A stretch of 50,939 nt of DNA from Acidovorax sp. FJL06 (GCF_003852545.1 NZ_QAJR01000012.1:1-50939), one strand, 5' to 3'. Shown: positions 1-10,661, counted from the first letter of the stretch. The notes: generated by a model not told the origin, from the letters alone. Program-made: numbers and translations.

Positions 1-46
1 TCTTCTTGGCGAAGTAGGCCCGCAAACAGCATTTACCATCCAGTCC

Positions 47-80
47 AGAGCCTGGCTTTGCATTGGCAGGGCCAGGCTCT
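47..80. other. Hairpin upstream of the type I secretion genes
   Basis: A perfect 10-bp inverted repeat (AGAGCCTGGC at 47-56, GCCAGGCTCT at 71-80) with a 14-nt loop lies 43 bp before the first ABC gene. No clear T-tract follows on either strand, so it is not a textbook terminator. It could attenuate read-through from an upstream gene, possibly the secreted substrate, but that gene is outside the window. Confidence 0.45.
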
Positions 81-123
81 TGCACTGTGTGCACAGAGTC
101 CCCATTCACCAGACCTTCTCCCC

Positions 124-1851
124 ATGTCCGTATCTGCAGCGCCATCCGAAACTCAGCAGGCTCTGGCAAAGCTCACTCCCTATTTCTGGCGGGCTCTCTG
201 CCTGAGTGTGCTGGCGGGGCTTCTGGTTCTGGCGCCTACGGCCTACATGTTCGAGGTGTATGACCGCGTGGTGAACAGCCGCAACGCCACGACCCTCGCC
301 ATGCTGACGCTGGCCGTGCTTCTGGCCATCGGTGTGATGGAGGTGTTGGAATGGGCGCGTTCGGAAACCCTGTGTGAAGCGGGTGCTGCCCTGGACCGGG
401 CGTTGGCCCCCCGTGTGTTCAATGCCATCCATGCCGCGCATCTGAGGCAAGGGGGGGCGGTGGGGGCCCAGCCCATGATCGATTTGCGGACCGTGCGCGA
501 CTTTTTCCATGGGCCGGTACTCGGGGCGGTGATGGAGACACCTGTGGCCCTGGTGATGCTGGTGATGCTGTTTGTCATCCACCCCCTGCTGGGCTGGGTC
601 TCGCTTGCTGGGGCCGTGCTGCAGGTCGGACTTTCGTGGCTGAACGAGCGCAGCACCAGCCCCGCCCTGCTGGGTGCCAACCAATCCGACATGGGGGCGC
701 GGGCCTACGCAGATGGAACCTTGCGCCACAGCGACGTGATTGCGGCCATGGGCATGGAGAAAGACATGCGCCACCGTTGGCTGGCGCGGCATGAAGAGAG
801 CCTGGGGCTGCAGTCGCAGGCGTCTGACCGCGCGGGGGTGTTCCAGGCGCTGGGCAAGATGCTGCAGACCACCTTGTCCTCGGCGCTTCTGGGCCTGGGG
901 GCCTGGCTGGTGATGCATGACCAACTGTTCGGTGGGCCGGGGATGCTGATCGTGGGGTCGGTGCTGGGCGGGCGCGTGTTGGCGCCTCTGGTGCAAATGG
1001 TGTCCCAGTGGCGTGCCGTGGTGCAGGCGCGGGCGGCATGGGGGCGGCTTGGGCAGCTTCTGGAGCGGTTGCCAGCCTCGGGGCAAGGGATGCCGCTGCC
1101 CAAGCCGCGGGGGCGTGTGACGGTCGAGGGCCTGGTCGCAGGCGCCTCTGCGGGTGCCCCGCCGTTTGTCAAAGGGGTTGCCTTCTCGTTGCAACCGGGA
1201 GAAATGCTCGCGGTGCTGGGAGCGTCTGCGGCGGGCAAGACCACCTTGGCCCGCATGTTGATGGGGCTGTGGTCCCCGGTGGCGGGCAGTGTCCGGTTGG
1301 ACGGGGTGGATGTCAGCGTATGGAACAAGGCGGAGCTGGGGCCCTACGTCGGTTATGTGCCGCAGGATGTCGAACTGTTGGAGGGCACGCTGGCCGAGAA
1401 CATCGTCCGCTTTGGCGAGATGGACGAGAAGGCCATGGTGGATGCAGCACAAGCAGTGGGCGTGCACACCTGGATCACGTCGCTCCCCCAAGGCTACGCC
1501 ACCCCTGTGGGGGTGGCCGGCGTGATGCTCTCCGGCGGGCAGCGCCAACGGATTGCGCTGGCACGCGCCCTGTATGGCAACCCAGTATTTGTCGTCCTGG
1601 ATGAGCCCAATGCCAGCCTGGATGAGGTGGGCCATGCCGCATTGAGCAGGGCCCTGCAGGAGTTCAAGGCGCGGGGTACCACCTTTGTGGTCATGACCCA
1701 TCTGCCGAGTGTGCTGGCGGTGGCGGACAAATTGCTCATCATGCAAGGCGGGGGGCAGCAGGCCTTTGGCCCCCGCGACGATGTGCTGGCGGCACTGCGA
1801 AACGCCTCTGCGGGTACGCCGGCCGTTGCCACCGCAGCGCGTGCTGCCTGA
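124..1851 (+). CDS. Type I secretion ABC transporter (permease/ATPase), copy 1
   Basis: This 575-residue protein is an ABC exporter of the PrtD/HasD type I secretion class: a membrane domain fused to a nucleotide-binding domain, expected to pair with an HlyD adaptor and TolC channel to move an unfolded protein out of the cell. The N-terminus has a hydrophobic helix followed by an FEVYDRVVNS-type motif typical of the class. There is no C39 peptidase domain. The ATPase has Walker A GASAAGKTT near residue 368, LSGGQ near 469, Walker B VVLDEP near 490 and an H-loop MTHLP, so it looks catalytically complete. ATG 124 is chosen over an in-frame upstream start at 58 because the conserved region begins just after it. 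It is the first gene of a four-gene operon and has a paralogue immediately downstream. Confidence 0.9.
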   Translation: MSVSAAPSETQQALAKLTPYFWRALCLSVLAGLLVLAPTAYMFEVYDRVVNSRNATTLAMLTLAVLLAIGVMEVLEWARSETLCEAGAALDRALAPRVFNAIHAAHLRQGGAVGAQPMIDLRTVRDFFHGPVLGAVMETPVALVMLVMLFVIHPLLGWVSLAGAVLQVGLSWLNERSTSPALLGANQSDMGARAYADGTLRHSDVIAAMGMEKDMRHRWLARHEESLGLQSQASDRAGVFQALGKMLQTTLSSALLGLGAWLVMHDQLFGGPGMLIVGSVLGGRVLAPLVQMVSQWRAVVQARAAWGRLGQLLERLPASGQGMPLPKPRGRVTVEGLVAGASAGAPPFVKGVAFSLQPGEMLAVLGASAAGKTTLARMLMGLWSPVAGSVRLDGVDVSVWNKAELGPYVGYVPQDVELLEGTLAENIVRFGEMDEKAMVDAAQAVGVHTWITSLPQGYATPVGVAGVMLSGGQRQRIALARALYGNPVFVVLDEPNASLDEVGHAALSRALQEFKARGTTFVVMTHLPSVLAVADKLLIMQGGGQQAFGPRDDVLAALRNASAGTPAVATAARAA

Positions 1852-1882
1852 TCCCCCCTTTTTTGCCAACCCAACTGACACC

Positions 1883-3628
1883 ATGTCCATCAGCGGATTT
1901 TTCTCGCGCAGCGAAATCACCCAGGCCCTGCGGAGCCTGCGGCGTGAATGGGCCGTGATCGCGATTTTCAGCATGGTGGCCAACCTGCTCATGCTGGCGC
2001 CCACGCTGTACATGCTGCAGATTTACGACCGTGTGCTGGTCAGCCGCAATGAGCTGACCTTGCTGGTGGTCTCTCTGATCATCCTGTTCCTGTTTGCCGC
2101 CTTGGCGTTTGCCGAATGGGCGCGGTCCCGCTTGCTGGTGCGCACGGGGGTGCGCCTGGACAGGCTGCTGGGGGAGCGCGTTTTTTCGGCTGGTTTTTCG
2201 CGGGGCGTCCGTGAGGGGGGGGGCAACCCTGGCCAGTCGTTTACCGACCTGACGGAGGTGCGCCAGTTCCTCACGGGCCCCAGCATTTTTGCCTTCTTCG
2301 ATTTGCCATGGACCCCCATCTACATTGGGGTGCTGTTCATGCTGCACCCGCTGCTGGGCGCTGTGGCCGTGGTCTTTGCACTGATCCAGGCGGCCTTGGC
2401 GTGGCTGGGGCACCAGCGCACGGTGATACCTTCTGATTCCCTGGCCAAGGCGCAGGGCCGGTCGCATGCCTATTTGAACGGCAAGTTGCGCAATGCCGAG
2501 GCCATCGAGGCCATGGGCATGTTGCAGCATCTGCACCCCCGCTGGGCGTTGCTGCAGGCGCGGTATGCCGAACTGCACGCGGCAGCCCAGGGCCTGACGC
2601 ACCGCGTGACGGCCTGGAGCAAATCTGTGCGCTATGCGCAGCAGTCGCTGTCGCTGGCGGTGGGTGCACTGCTGGTGATCGATGGTCAGCTTTCGGCCGG
2701 AGCCATGATTGCCGCCAATGTGCTGATGACCCGGGCCCTCGCGCCGATCGACCAGTTGGTGAGCGCATGGCGGGGTTTTGTCGGAGCCCGTTCGGCCTTT
2801 TTGCGGTTGGAGCAACTGTTGGAGGAACATCCACCGCTGCCTGTGGCTTCCCCTGCCCGGCGCCTGCGAGGGGACGTGTGGCTGCGCGATGTGCACGCCA
2901 CGGCACCGGGGCGGGCGGCGCCGATTCTTCAACATATGGATCTGCATGCACCGCCGGGTTCGCTGACGGTGGTGTTGGGCCCCTCGGGTTCTGGTAAATC
3001 CACATTGGCACGTGTGCTGGTGGGTGTCTGGCCTGTGTCTCGGGGCGAGTTGCTGCTCGATGGCCAGCCCCTCACCGCCTGGAGCCACGAGACCTTGGGC
3101 CCGCAAGTGGGTTATCTGCCGCAGGATACGGTCCTGTTCAGTGGGACGATTGCCGAGAACATTGCGCGTTTTGCTGCGGTGGATTCTGCCAAGGTCATCG
3201 CTGCGGCCCAGTGCGCGGGCCTGCATGAGATGGTGCTGAGATTCCCCAAGGGCTATGACACACCCATCGGCGAGGCGGGGCGCCTGCTTTCGGGGGGGCA
3301 ACGCCAGCGCATCGGACTGGCGCGTGCCCTGTATGGTGATCCGGCGCTTCTGGTGCTGGACGAGCCCAACGCCCACCTGGACGATGTGGGCGAAGCGGCC
3401 TTGCTCGGGGCCATGCGCCAACTCAAGGAGCGCGGCAAGACCATGGTGATGGTCACCCACCGGGCCGGCGTGCTGGCGCTGGCGGACCAGGTGGTGGTCC
3501 TGCGTGAAGGCCAGATACAGCTGCAGGGCCCGCGCGATGAAGTCCTGGCACAGCTGCAGGCTGCGCACCACACCCCTTCTCCCTCGCCTGCAGGCTCCTT
3601 GCCGGCCCCGCAGCCGCAGCCTGCCTGA
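1883..3628 (+). CDS. Type I secretion ABC transporter (permease/ATPase), copy 2
   Basis: This 581-residue PrtD-type ABC exporter starts 31 bp after copy 1 and has the same architecture and nearly the same length. Walker A is GPSGSGKST near residue 366, the signature is LSGGQ near 469 and Walker B is LVLDEP near 490. The H-loop MVTHR is present. The N-terminal helix ends in LQIYDRVLVSRN, matching the copy 1 motif. The C-terminus carries a short Pro/Ala-rich tail. Conserved catalytic residues in both copies argue against one being a degenerate partner. They could form a heterodimer, or two homodimers with different substrates; the sequence does not decide. The in-frame extension upstream of ATG 1883 overlaps copy 1 and is not protein-like. 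Confidence 0.9.
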   Translation: MSISGFFSRSEITQALRSLRREWAVIAIFSMVANLLMLAPTLYMLQIYDRVLVSRNELTLLVVSLIILFLFAALAFAEWARSRLLVRTGVRLDRLLGERVFSAGFSRGVREGGGNPGQSFTDLTEVRQFLTGPSIFAFFDLPWTPIYIGVLFMLHPLLGAVAVVFALIQAALAWLGHQRTVIPSDSLAKAQGRSHAYLNGKLRNAEAIEAMGMLQHLHPRWALLQARYAELHAAAQGLTHRVTAWSKSVRYAQQSLSLAVGALLVIDGQLSAGAMIAANVLMTRALAPIDQLVSAWRGFVGARSAFLRLEQLLEEHPPLPVASPARRLRGDVWLRDVHATAPGRAAPILQHMDLHAPPGSLTVVLGPSGSGKSTLARVLVGVWPVSRGELLLDGQPLTAWSHETLGPQVGYLPQDTVLFSGTIAENIARFAAVDSAKVIAAAQCAGLHEMVLRFPKGYDTPIGEAGRLLSGGQRQRIGLARALYGDPALLVLDEPNAHLDDVGEAALLGAMRQLKERGKTMVMVTHRAGVLALADQVVVLREGQIQLQGPRDEVLAQLQAAHHTPSPSPAGSLPAPQPQPA

Positions 3629-3677
3629 ACACGTTACGCACATCCGAGACGAGCGGACATTTTCTGAACCCCTGCCC

Positions 3678-5036
3678 ATGGCCCACACTGAACCACTGAA
3701 ACAAGCACCCGCAGTCTCCTCCTTGCCGGGAGGCCGATCTACTCCCCTGCCTCCATCGGACACCGGGCGCGCGGCGCGTACCGGGTTGTGGGTGCTGGGC
3801 CTGGGGCTGGGCGGTTTCCTGCTTTGGGCGGGGCTGGCGCCTCTGGACGAAGGGGTGCCCAGCCAGGGGGTGGTCGCGATCGACACCAAGCGCAAGGCGG
3901 TGCAGCACCTCAGCGGTGGCATCGTCAAGAAGGTCTTTGTGCGCGAGGGTGATGTGGTGCAGGCAGGGCAGCCGCTGATCACGCTGGATGACGCGGTGGC
4001 CAAGGCCAACTACGAGGCGGTTCGCCAGCGGTATCTGGGCTTGCGTGCCGTGCAGGGGCGGTTGCTGGCCGAGCAAACGGGCGCAGCCGCCATTGTGTTC
4101 CACCCCGATCTGCAGGCTGCGGTGACAGACCCGCTGATCCAGCAGCAGATTAAGAACCAGGAGCAGTTGATCCAGTCGCGGCGCGCTGCCCTGCGTGCAG
4201 ACCTGCAAGGCATTGAAGAAAGCATCCAGGGCCAGCACGCCTTGCTGCAGGCCTATGCGGGCATGCTGACCAGCCGGCGTGGACAGCTGGCGTCGTTGGA
4301 GGAGGAGTTGCGCCATACGCGTGAGCTGGTCAAGGAGGGCTATGCCCCCCGCAACCGGCAGCTGGAACTCGAACGCATGGTGGCCGACTCCAGTCTGGCC
4401 ATCACGGAGCTGCTGGGCAACACGGCACGCACACAGCGTACGGTGGGGGAAATGCGCCAGCGGGCCCTGGCGCGGCAGCAGGAATACCGCAAGGAAGTCG
4501 AGACGAACCTGGCCGACATCACGCGGGAGGTGCAGTCGGACGCCGACAAATTCACCGCGCTGAAGGCCGATCTGGACCGCACCGAAATCCGTGCGCCCGC
4601 TGCTGGCCAGGTGGTGGGCCTGGCGGTGCAGACCGTGGGGGCCGTGGTCCAGGCGGGGCAGCAGTTGATGGGCATCGTTCCTCCCGACGAGCCTCTGGTG
4701 CTGGAAGCCCGTGTGGCCCCCCACCTGATCGACAAGGTGCGCCCAGGCCTGCATGCCGATGTGCGCTTCAGTGCGTTCGCCCATTCTCCTCAGCTCGTGG
4801 TGCAAGGGGAGCTGGCCTCGGTCTCCGGGGATCTGCTGACGGATGCACAAAGTAACCAGACCTACTACCTTGCGCGGGTGAAGGTCACGCCGGACGGCAT
4901 GAAGACGCTGGGTGCACGCCATCTGCAGCCCGGCATGCCTGCCGAGGTGGTCATCAAGACCGGAGAGCGCACCATGCTGACCTATCTGCTGGGCCCCTTG
5001 CTCAAGCGGATGTCGGGCTCTTTGAAGGAAGAGTGA
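3678..5036 (+). CDS. HlyD-family periplasmic adaptor of type I secretion
   Basis: This 452-residue membrane-fusion protein is expected to bridge the ABC exporter to the TolC channel. A Pro-rich cytosolic N-terminus of about 35 residues is followed by a single membrane helix (residues about 35-55), a lipoyl-like half domain (VAIDTKRKAVQHLSGGIVKK), a long charged coiled coil at about 110-300, a second lipoyl half (RTEIRAPAAGQVVGLAV) and a beta-rich C-terminal domain. Length and order fit the HlyD/PrtE class. It starts 49 bp after the second ABC gene and its stop codon overlaps the possible GTG start of the TolC gene, so the genes are probably co-transcribed. ATG 3678 is the first start giving the expected short cytosolic segment. 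Confidence 0.9.
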   Translation: MAHTEPLKQAPAVSSLPGGRSTPLPPSDTGRAARTGLWVLGLGLGGFLLWAGLAPLDEGVPSQGVVAIDTKRKAVQHLSGGIVKKVFVREGDVVQAGQPLITLDDAVAKANYEAVRQRYLGLRAVQGRLLAEQTGAAAIVFHPDLQAAVTDPLIQQQIKNQEQLIQSRRAALRADLQGIEESIQGQHALLQAYAGMLTSRRGQLASLEEELRHTRELVKEGYAPRNRQLELERMVADSSLAITELLGNTARTQRTVGEMRQRALARQQEYRKEVETNLADITREVQSDADKFTALKADLDRTEIRAPAAGQVVGLAVQTVGAVVQAGQQLMGIVPPDEPLVLEARVAPHLIDKVRPGLHADVRFSAFAHSPQLVVQGELASVSGDLLTDAQSNQTYYLARVKVTPDGMKTLGARHLQPGMPAEVVIKTGERTMLTYLLGPLLKRMSGSLKEE

Positions 5037-5038
5037 AC

Positions 5039-6397
5039 ATGATGGCCTTGTTTTCTGCGCCGTCGAACGCCTTGCGGGCGCTCCCGCTTGCCGCCCTTGT
5101 TGCATTCAACGGACCTGTCTGGTCCATGGATCTCCAGCAGGCCTACCAGGCGGCCTTGCAGCAGGACGCCACCATCCGCGCTGCCCGGGCAGCCGCTGAA
5201 GTGGGCGATGAGCGGGTGGCGCAGGCCAAGGCCTTGCGTTACCCCAATGTGGCATTCAGTGCCGCCCGCAGCCGCAACGACCTGAGCAATACGCAGCGCA
5301 ATACGTTGGGCCGGTCGGTGACCGTGGATGAGAACTACACCAGCCACAACGCCACCTTGACCCTGCGCCAGCCTGTCTACCGCAAGTCGCTGTCGGTGGG
5401 GTTGGAGCAGGCCCACCAGATGCGCGCTGAAGTGGGCGCGCAGCTGGACCGGGAGCTGCAGAACCTGGGTGTGCGCGTGACCGACGCCTACCTGCAGCTG
5501 TTGCTGGCGCAAGACCAATTGGCCCTGGCGCGTGCGCAGAAAAACACCACGACGACCCAACTGGACGCCGCGCGCAAGCTGCTGGCGGCGGGCAGCGGCA
5601 CGCGCACCGACATCGACGAGGCCCAGGCCCGGCTGGACATGGCTGTGGCGCAGGAGCTGGAGATCCGGCAGCAACTGGACTATGCGCGCCGCCAACTGGA
5701 GACCCTGGTCAACCAGCCGGTGGAGGCGCTCAGCCCACTGGATGAGGCCAAGTTCGCGGCCTGGGCGCCCGAGCAGCGCAGCGTCCAGGACTGGCTGGGC
5801 CTTGCAGAGGACAACAGTCCTGAGATCCGGCAACAGAAAGCACGGCTGGATGTTGCCCGGCTGGAGATTGAGAAGGCCCGCACCGGGCACCTCCCCACCC
5901 TGGATGCTGTCGCGCAATGGACCCGCAGCGGTAGCGAGAACGTGACCACCCCCAGCTCCAGCTACACCAACCGGGTGATCGGCCTGCAGCTGAACATGCC
6001 CCTGTTTGCGGGCGGCTATGTCAGCTCCACGGTGCGCCAGGCCGTGGCTGAGCAGGCGCAGGCGCGCGAGCTGCTGGAGGCCGCGCGCCGGGACCTCAGC
6101 CTGCGCATCCACACCGAGTTCCGGGGGGTCAGCGAAGGCCGCCTGCGCATCCTGGCGCTGGAACAGGCCGCGCGGTCCGCCGCACAGCTTGTGGTGTCGA
6201 GCCGCCGCTCGTTTGAAGGCGGTGCCAGAACCCTGGTGGACATCCTGAACGCGGAGCAGCAAAAAGAGCTGGCCTTGCGCGACCTGGCCCGGGCACGCTA
6301 TACCTACCTGGTGTCCTGCGTTCGCTTGCAGGCCCTGGCCGGGGGGGACAAGGACGGCAGCATTGCTGCTGTGAATGCGCTGCTCAAGACACCCTGA
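5039..6397 (+). CDS. TolC-family outer-membrane channel of type I secretion
   Basis: This roughly 450-residue protein has an N-terminal signal peptide (hydrophobic ALPLAALVAF, cleavage expected near VWS-MD) and the repeated amphipathic helices of TolC/PrtF outer-membrane efflux proteins (DLQQAYQAALQQDATIRAAR at the mature N-terminus and a matching second half). It should form the trimeric outer-membrane duct for the two ABC exporters upstream. GTG 5033 overlaps the stop of the adaptor gene, while ATG 5039 and ATG 5042 follow at once; any of the three is possible and the mature protein is unchanged. It is the last gene of the operon, facing mmsA on the other strand. Confidence 0.88.
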   Translation: MMALFSAPSNALRALPLAALVAFNGPVWSMDLQQAYQAALQQDATIRAARAAAEVGDERVAQAKALRYPNVAFSAARSRNDLSNTQRNTLGRSVTVDENYTSHNATLTLRQPVYRKSLSVGLEQAHQMRAEVGAQLDRELQNLGVRVTDAYLQLLLAQDQLALARAQKNTTTTQLDAARKLLAAGSGTRTDIDEAQARLDMAVAQELEIRQQLDYARRQLETLVNQPVEALSPLDEAKFAAWAPEQRSVQDWLGLAEDNSPEIRQQKARLDVARLEIEKARTGHLPTLDAVAQWTRSGSENVTTPSSSYTNRVIGLQLNMPLFAGGYVSSTVRQAVAEQAQARELLEAARRDLSLRIHTEFRGVSEGRLRILALEQAARSAAQLVVSSRRSFEGGARTLVDILNAEQQKELALRDLARARYTYLVSCVRLQALAGGDKDGSIAAVNALLKTP

Positions 6398-6462
6398 GCC
6401 CAACACGCACGGCTTCGCTGGGCGCGGCAGCGTGCCGGGGGGCATCTTCCCGCCGCTGCATG

Positions 6463-6497
6463 AAAGAAAACCCCCGGCGCCTGGCGGTGCACGGGGG
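6463..6497 (-). terminator. Intrinsic terminator of mmsA
   Basis: Read on the minus strand, a GC-rich hairpin (CCCCCG...GGCGCC...CGGGGG, 6471-6497) is followed by TTTTCTTTC. It lies 53 bp beyond the mmsA stop codon and fits a Rho-independent terminator for the mmsA operon. Confidence 0.7.
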
Positions 6498-6549
6498 CAA
6501 GAACGGGAAGACGTTCTGCGCAGCGCTTGGAGCGCCGCAGAGCCTGCGC

Positions 6550-8067
<1,518 letters not shown>

Positions 8068-8083
8068 GTCAAAAAATCTCAAT

Positions 8084-8130
8084 AAAAATGCCACTACCGC
8101 TTGTTGAATGGGCGGTAGCAGCTATCAATA
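8084..8130. repeat. Short dispersed palindrome, copy A
   Basis: This element between the aminotransferase and mmsA reads AAAAATG, then a 7-bp inverted repeat CTACCGC/GCGGTAG around an 11-nt loop, then AGCAGCTATCAATA. It shares its flanks and loop (CTTGTTGAATG-like) with copies at 15099, 27850 and 35751. I recognise it as a Comamonadaceae-type intergenic repeat; function unknown. Confidence 0.6.
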
Positions 8131-8175
8131 TAGGAGCAATCGCAGAGGCAGCCGCCCTGCGCCTGCTGCAACGGA

Positions 8176-9540
8176 TTACGCCGTCTCGGTCAGTGCATCG
8201 CCCAGGGCGCTCACCATGCGGTCGATCTCGGCCTCGGTGCTGATGAACGGGGGCGCGAGCTGGATGGTGTCGCCGCCATAACGCACATAGAAGCCCTTGT
8301 CCCAGCACTTCATCGCGATCTCGTAGGGGCGGCGGGCGGGTTCGCCCGGCAGTGCGCTGATGGTGATGCCGGCGGCCAGGCCGTAGTTGCGGATGTCCGC
8401 CACGTGTTTGGTGCCCTTGAGGCCATGCACCGCGTTCTCGAAATACGGGGCCAGCGCCTTCACGCGGCCGGGCATGTCTTCCTTTTGCAGGATGTCGAGC
8501 ACCGCGTTGCCGGCCGCGCAGGCCACGGGGTGGGCCGAGTAGGTGTAGCCGTGCGGGAATTCGAGCATGTACTCGGGGCCGCCCTGGCTGATGAAAGTGT
8601 CGTAGATCTCCTTGGTGGCGATCACGCCGCCCAGCGGCTGCGCGCCGTTGGTCACCTGCTTGGCGAAGTTCAGGATGTCGGGCGTCACGCCGAAGGCCTC
8701 GGCCCCCGTCCAGGCGCCGCAGCGGCCGAAGCCGGTGATCACTTCATCAAAAATCAGCAGGATGTTGTTCTGCGTGCAGATCTCGCGCAGGCGCTCCAGG
8801 TAACCCTGGGGCGGGATCACCACGCCGGCCGAGCCGGAGAAGGGCTCCACGATCACGGCGGCGATGTTCGAGGCATCGTGCAGCGCGATCACGTCCAGCA
8901 GTTTGTCGGCCAGCGCGCGGCCGCCTTCTTCGGCCATGCCTTTCTGGAAGGTGCCGACCGGCGGCTGGGTGTGCGGAATGTGGTCGGCCTCGACCCCCTG
9001 GCCGAAGGTCTTGCGGTTGCCCACGATGCCACCCACCGAGATGCCGCCGTAGTTCACGCCGTGGTAACCCTTTTCGCGGCCGATCAGGCGGGTCTTGCTG
9101 GCCTGGCCCTTGGCGCGCCAGTAGGCGCGGGCCATCTTGAGCGAGGTGTCGGCCGACTCGGAGCCTGAGCCGGTGAAGAACACATAGTCCAGGCCGGCGG
9201 GCGTGAGGGCCTTGAGCCGGTTGGCCAGCTCGAACGAGGCGGGGTGGCCGAACTGGAAGGCGGGTGAATAGTCCAGCGTGGCGGCGGCGCGGCCGATGGC
9301 CTCGGCCACTTCCTTGCGGCCGTGTCCCAGGCCCGAGCACCACAGGCCCGAGAGGCCGTCAAAAATCTTGCGGCCTTCCGCGTCGGTGTAGTAGGCACCC
9401 TGGCCGCTCACGATCATGCGTGGCTTGGCCTTGAAGTTGCGGTTGCCGGTGAAGGGCATCCAGTGCGCATCGAGCCATTCGGCGTCCATGCGGGGGGTGT
9501 CCGGGCCGGCGGCGGGTTTTTCGATGTGGACAAAGCTCAT
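8176..9540 (-). CDS. bauA: Beta-alanine (omega-amino acid):pyruvate aminotransferase
   Basis: This 454-residue class III PLP aminotransferase is predicted to transfer the amino group of beta-alanine or other omega-amino acids to pyruvate, yielding malonate semialdehyde and alanine. The N-terminal LDAHWMPFTGNRNF and the central FPHGYTYSAHPVACAAG are characteristic of the omega-amino acid:pyruvate group. PLP contacts are Asp265 in FDEVITGFGR and Schiff-base Lys294 in FAKQVTNGA. Length matches the family. ATG 9540 gives the expected start, and longer in-frame extensions are low-complexity. It is transcribed with mmsA (108-bp gap containing a short palindrome) and divergently from a LysR-type gene. 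The substrate assignment is inferred from motif similarity and gene partnership; putrescine or another omega-amine could also be used. Confidence 0.88.
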   Translation of the reverse strand: MSFVHIEKPAAGPDTPRMDAEWLDAHWMPFTGNRNFKAKPRMIVSGQGAYYTDAEGRKIFDGLSGLWCSGLGHGRKEVAEAIGRAAATLDYSPAFQFGHPASFELANRLKALTPAGLDYVFFTGSGSESADTSLKMARAYWRAKGQASKTRLIGREKGYHGVNYGGISVGGIVGNRKTFGQGVEADHIPHTQPPVGTFQKGMAEEGGRALADKLLDVIALHDASNIAAVIVEPFSGSAGVVIPPQGYLERLREICTQNNILLIFDEVITGFGRCGAWTGAEAFGVTPDILNFAKQVTNGAQPLGGVIATKEIYDTFISQGGPEYMLEFPHGYTYSAHPVACAAGNAVLDILQKEDMPGRVKALAPYFENAVHGLKGTKHVADIRNYGLAAGITISALPGEPARRPYEIAMKCWDKGFYVRYGGDTIQLAPPFISTEAEIDRMVSALGDALTETA

Positions 9541-9680
9541 GGCGGGTCTCCAGGGGCGGGCGTTGATGGCTGGGGGAAGGCTGCGCAGGGGCCAGAGGGG
9601 CAAAACCCTGCGGAGCGCCCATTGTTGTGCGGCCTGTTAATCTCTCAAATAATCAAATATCAATGTTTACTTGACGGTTT
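9541..9680. promoter_or_regulatory. Divergent promoter/operator region, LysR and bauA
   Basis: The 140-bp gap between bauA and the LysR-type gene is GC-rich near bauA but turns AT-rich at 9636-9676. It contains two abutting 8-bp near-direct repeats (TCAAATAA 9645-9652, TCAAATAT 9653-9660). Such an AT-rich block next to a divergent LysR gene is the usual position for its own binding site. Confidence 0.4.
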
Positions 9681-10661
9681 GTGAAAGTTAAAACCCCCAC
9701 TCCCCCCCTGCCCGCCGCCCCGGCCAAACACCGTGCCGTGCTGGGCCAGCTCAGCGACATGGACCTGCGCCTGCTGCAGGTGTTCAAGAGCGTGGTCGAG
9801 TGCGGCGGCATGTCGGCCGCCGAGCTGGAGCTGAACATCGGCACCAGCACCGTGAGCCGCCACATGAAAGACTTGGAGACCCGCCTGGGCCTTACCCTGT
9901 GCCGCCGGGGGCGTGCGGGTTTTGCGCTCACCGCCGAAGGGCAGCGCGTGTACGACGAGACGCTGCGCCTGCTGGCCTCGGTGCGCAGCTTTCGCGACAG
10001 CATCGACGACATCCACTCGCGCATGGGCGGGCAACTGGCCGTGGCCATTTTTGACAAGACGGCCAGCAACCCTGCCGCGCGCATTGGCCAGGCGATTGCC
10101 GCCTTCACGGCCCAGGCGCCCGATGTGCAGCTGCAACTGCATGTGGGCTCCATCAACGCCATCGAGCGCGGCGTGATGGACGGCAGCTACCAGGTGGGCA
10201 TCATCCCGGCACACCGCAGCTCGCAAAGCCTGGCCTACGCCGACCTGTTTGCCGAGACCATGCTGCTGTATTGCGGCGTGGGCCACCCGCTGTTCGGGGT
10301 GCCAGCCGGGGCCCAGGCCGCCCCGGCCGACTGGCACGCGGTGCGCAGCTACCAGTTTGCGGGGTTGGGCTACCACTCGCCCAACATGGAACTGAGCCAC
10401 CAGGCGCGGCTCGCGCGCGCGGCCACAGGGTTTGACCAGGAATCCATCGCCACGCTGATCCTGTCAGGCCGCTTTCTGGGGTTTTTGCCCGACCACTACG
10501 CCGAGGCGTTCGAGCGCCAGGGCCTCATGCAGGCCGTGAACCCGGCGCTGTTTCATTACAGCTGCCAGTTTGTGAGCCTGATGCGCCGCTCGCCCGCGCC
10601 CGCCCGCGCGGCCCAGGCGTTTGCGCAGTGCCTGGAGGATGTGCACCGGCCCGGTCGGTGA
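9681..10661 (+). CDS. LysR-family transcriptional regulator (likely of bauA-mmsA)
   Basis: This protein of up to 326 residues has an N-terminal winged helix-turn-helix (DLRLLQVFKSVVECGGMSAA, then STVSRHMKDLETRLGL) and a C-terminal periplasmic-binding-like effector domain, the layout of LysR regulators. It is divergent from bauA-mmsA across a short AT-rich gap, which suggests that it controls those genes, probably with beta-alanine or a semialdehyde-derived metabolite as inducer. GTG 9681 gives a 26-residue extension before the HTH; ATG 9759 would remove it and leave the HTH almost at the N-terminus. The start is therefore uncertain. Confidence 0.85.
   Translation: MKVKTPTPPLPAAPAKHRAVLGQLSDMDLRLLQVFKSVVECGGMSAAELELNIGTSTVSRHMKDLETRLGLTLCRRGRAGFALTAEGQRVYDETLRLLASVRSFRDSIDDIHSRMGGQLAVAIFDKTASNPAARIGQAIAAFTAQAPDVQLQLHVGSINAIERGVMDGSYQVGIIPAHRSSQSLAYADLFAETMLLYCGVGHPLFGVPAGAQAAPADWHAVRSYQFAGLGYHSPNMELSHQARLARAATGFDQESIATLILSGRFLGFLPDHYAEAFERQGLMQAVNPALFHYSCQFVSLMRRSPAPARAAQAFAQCLEDVHRPGR

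Noticed and set aside
106-4009. Long minus-strand frames across the two ABC exporter genes
   Set aside because: They mirror the plus-strand genes, are His/Gln/Arg-rich and lack recognisable motifs, while the plus strand has complete Walker and LSGGQ motifs.
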